64,000 nucleotides of DNA from Bacillota bacterium. GTDB taxonomy: Bacteria; Bacillota; Thermincolia; Thermincolales; UBA2595. Made by a program: the position numbers and the translations under genes. The DNA is taken from positions 1-64,000 of the forward strand of contig JAJZQD010000002.1 of the NCBI GenBank assembly GCA_021847735.1. Reading direction: 5' to 3'. Positions 63,207 through 64,000 of this stretch are shown in pieces. Positions within the stretch are counted from its first letter, which is position 1, and every line of letters begins with the position of its first letter. Under the pieces are notes generated by a model that searched no databases, was not told where the DNA came from, and worked only from the letters and a program-made list of their open reading frames with translations.

Positions 63207-63491
63207 TTGAAAATAAAAAAAATCCCTATGAGGATGTGCTTGGGTTGCCAGGAAATGAAACCTAAGAAGGAACTTATCAGGATAGTAAAAACCCCGGAAA
63301 ATGTTATTGATATCGATCCCATAGGTAAACGTGCGGGCCGCGGGGCATATATTTGCCCCAGTGAAGACTGCCTTCGTAAGGCAATAAAGGCAAAACGAGT
63401 GGAAAAGGCTTTTGGACAGCCAGTTCCACCTGAAATAGTTGACAGACTGAAAGAACGGTTGGTGAGCTATGGTGTCCCGAAAGGGGTATGA
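63207..63491 (+). CDS. rnpM: RNase P modulator RnpM (YlxR)
   Basis: 94 aa, nucleic acid-binding YlxR family. Conserved segments RMCLGCQEMKPKKELIRIVK and GKRAGRGAYICPSEDCLRKA. TTG start with AAGGAGGGG eight bases upstream. It overlaps ylxQ by 23 bases. Confidence 0.94.
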   Translation: MKIKKIPMRMCLGCQEMKPKKELIRIVKTPENVIDIDPIGKRAGRGAYICPSEDCLRKAIKAKRVEKAFGQPVPPEIVDRLKERLVSYGVPKGV

Positions 63492-63789
63492 TTTTCTCGG
63501 TATAGCCCAGCGAGCAGGGTGCATTCAATCAGGAGATGCAGCCTCCGAAGCAGTGATAAAAAAGGGCAAAGCAAAACTTGTATTGTTGGCTGCGGACGCT
63601 TCGGAAGGAACTAAGGAACGTTTTATTCATTTGTCGGAATTTAAGAAAGTGCCGTGGGTTGAAGGTGGGCAGAAACTACACCTTGGCTGTTCTCTTGGCA
63701 AATCACCGAGGTCAGTGGTAGTTGTTACTGACGAGGGATTTTCCAAGAAACTGCATCAACTCTTTGTTGGGGAAGAGGAGGATTTCTAA
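63469..63789 (+). CDS. ylxQ: L7Ae-family RNA-binding protein YlxQ
   Basis: 106 aa, L7Ae/L30e/S12e fold: YDFLGIAQRAGCIQSGDAAS, KGKAKLVLLAADASEGTKER and GCSLGKSPRSVVVVTD. Believed to bind kink-turn RNA; its cellular role is uncertain. Start ATG 63469 lies within rnpM; GTG 63472 is also possible. Confidence 0.92.
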   Translation: MVSRKGYDFLGIAQRAGCIQSGDAASEAVIKKGKAKLVLLAADASEGTKERFIHLSEFKKVPWVEGGQKLHLGCSLGKSPRSVVVVTDEGFSKKLHQLFVGEEEDF

Positions 63790-63825
63790 CCCGGTTAGAA
63801 ATTCGAAAAAACGGGGGTGAAATTG

Positions 63826-64000
63826 ATGGGTAAGATTCGCGTATACGAATTAGCTAAAGATTTGGGACTGGAAAGCAAGGAATTAATAGCGCAGCTCGCC
63901 AGTGTAGGGGTAAGCGTTAAAAACCATATGAGTACCCTTGAAGATGATGAGATTGCCAAAATCAGGAGTACGAAAAAGGCTGAAAGACAAGGGGTAAATG
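63826..64000 (+). CDS. infB: Translation initiation factor IF-2 (3' partial)
   Basis: N-terminal 58 codons only; the window ends inside the gene. The IF-2 N-terminal subdomain is clear: [20 protein letters not shown], then [30 protein letters not shown] lies before the ATG; a TTG one codon upstream is less likely. Confidence 0.93.
   Translation, partial: MGKIRVYELAKDLGLESKELIAQLASVGVSVKNHMSTLEDDEIAKIRSTKKAERQGVN

Overview
The window is a continuous chromosomal segment of a motile, very probably endospore-forming Gram-positive bacterium of the Clostridia; the gene order resembles Peptococcaceae/Desulfotomaculum-like genomes. Reasons: a large fla/che operon running straight into rpsB-tsf-pyrH-frr-uppS-cdsA-dxr-rseP-ispG-proS, a Gram-positive PolC replicase, the rimP-nusA-ylxR-ylxQ-infB cluster, strong AGGAGG-type ribosome binding sites with frequent GTG/TTG starts, a FliY/CheC/CheD chemotaxis set, and Spo0A-box-like sites. 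Genus assignment is inference only. I saw no rRNA, tRNA or CRISPR array and no intact transposase.

Region 1 (1-25.5 kb, + strand): the distal half of a fla/che operon: fliK (cut by the window start), flgD, a flagellar operon protein, flgE, flbD, fliL, fliM, fliY, cheY, the export apparatus fliOPQR-flhB-flhA, flhF, flhG, a PilZ protein, cheB, cheA, cheW, cheC, cheD, a small membrane protein with a FliF-like tail, the sigma factor fliA, a FapA-family protein, a Gln-rich protein, a SwrB-like protein and a short MltG-like protein, closed by a terminator.

Region 2 (25.8-44.5 kb, + strand): housekeeping genes. A promoter and a structured leader precede rpsB; terminator-like hairpins follow rpsB and tsf. 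pyrH-frr is followed by two small extra genes (a PASTA-like protein and a 2[4Fe-4S] ferredoxin), a terminator, then uppS, cdsA, a YtvI-like permease, dxr, rseP, ispG and proS. Two glycosyltransferases and an MgtC protein separate proS from polC.

Region 3 (44.5-60.9 kb): an accessory block inserted where polC and rimP are neighbours in Bacillus. It holds a membrane acyltransferase, a QueG-like iron-sulfur protein, a leftward EamA exporter, a leftward branched-chain amino acid ABC operon (livJHMGF), and a rightward signalling cassette: PAS-PP2C phosphatase, HD-GYP/HATPase protein, Jag_N-FapA protein, STAS anti-anti-sigma-like protein and a second FapA paralogue. The HD-GYP gene is preceded by a c-di-GMP-I (GEMM) riboswitch with a terminator and an upstream Spo0A-box-like site. 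Two nearly identical 120-bp hairpin-rich direct repeats bracket 12.6 kb of this block and each supplies the stop codon of the gene before it.

Region 4 (61-64 kb, + strand): promoter, leader hairpin, rimP, nusA (with a long Asp/Glu/Tyr-rich C-terminal tail), rnpM (ylxR), ylxQ and the start of infB.

The most notable system is the 53.0-60.9 kb cassette. It has the phosphatase, kinase-like ATPase and STAS parts of a partner-switching pathway, with c-di-GMP sensing built into its regulation (riboswitch) and its protein architecture (HD-GYP). It is linked to the flagellar operon by close FapA paralogues, and the flagellar operon also carries a PilZ c-di-GMP receptor.
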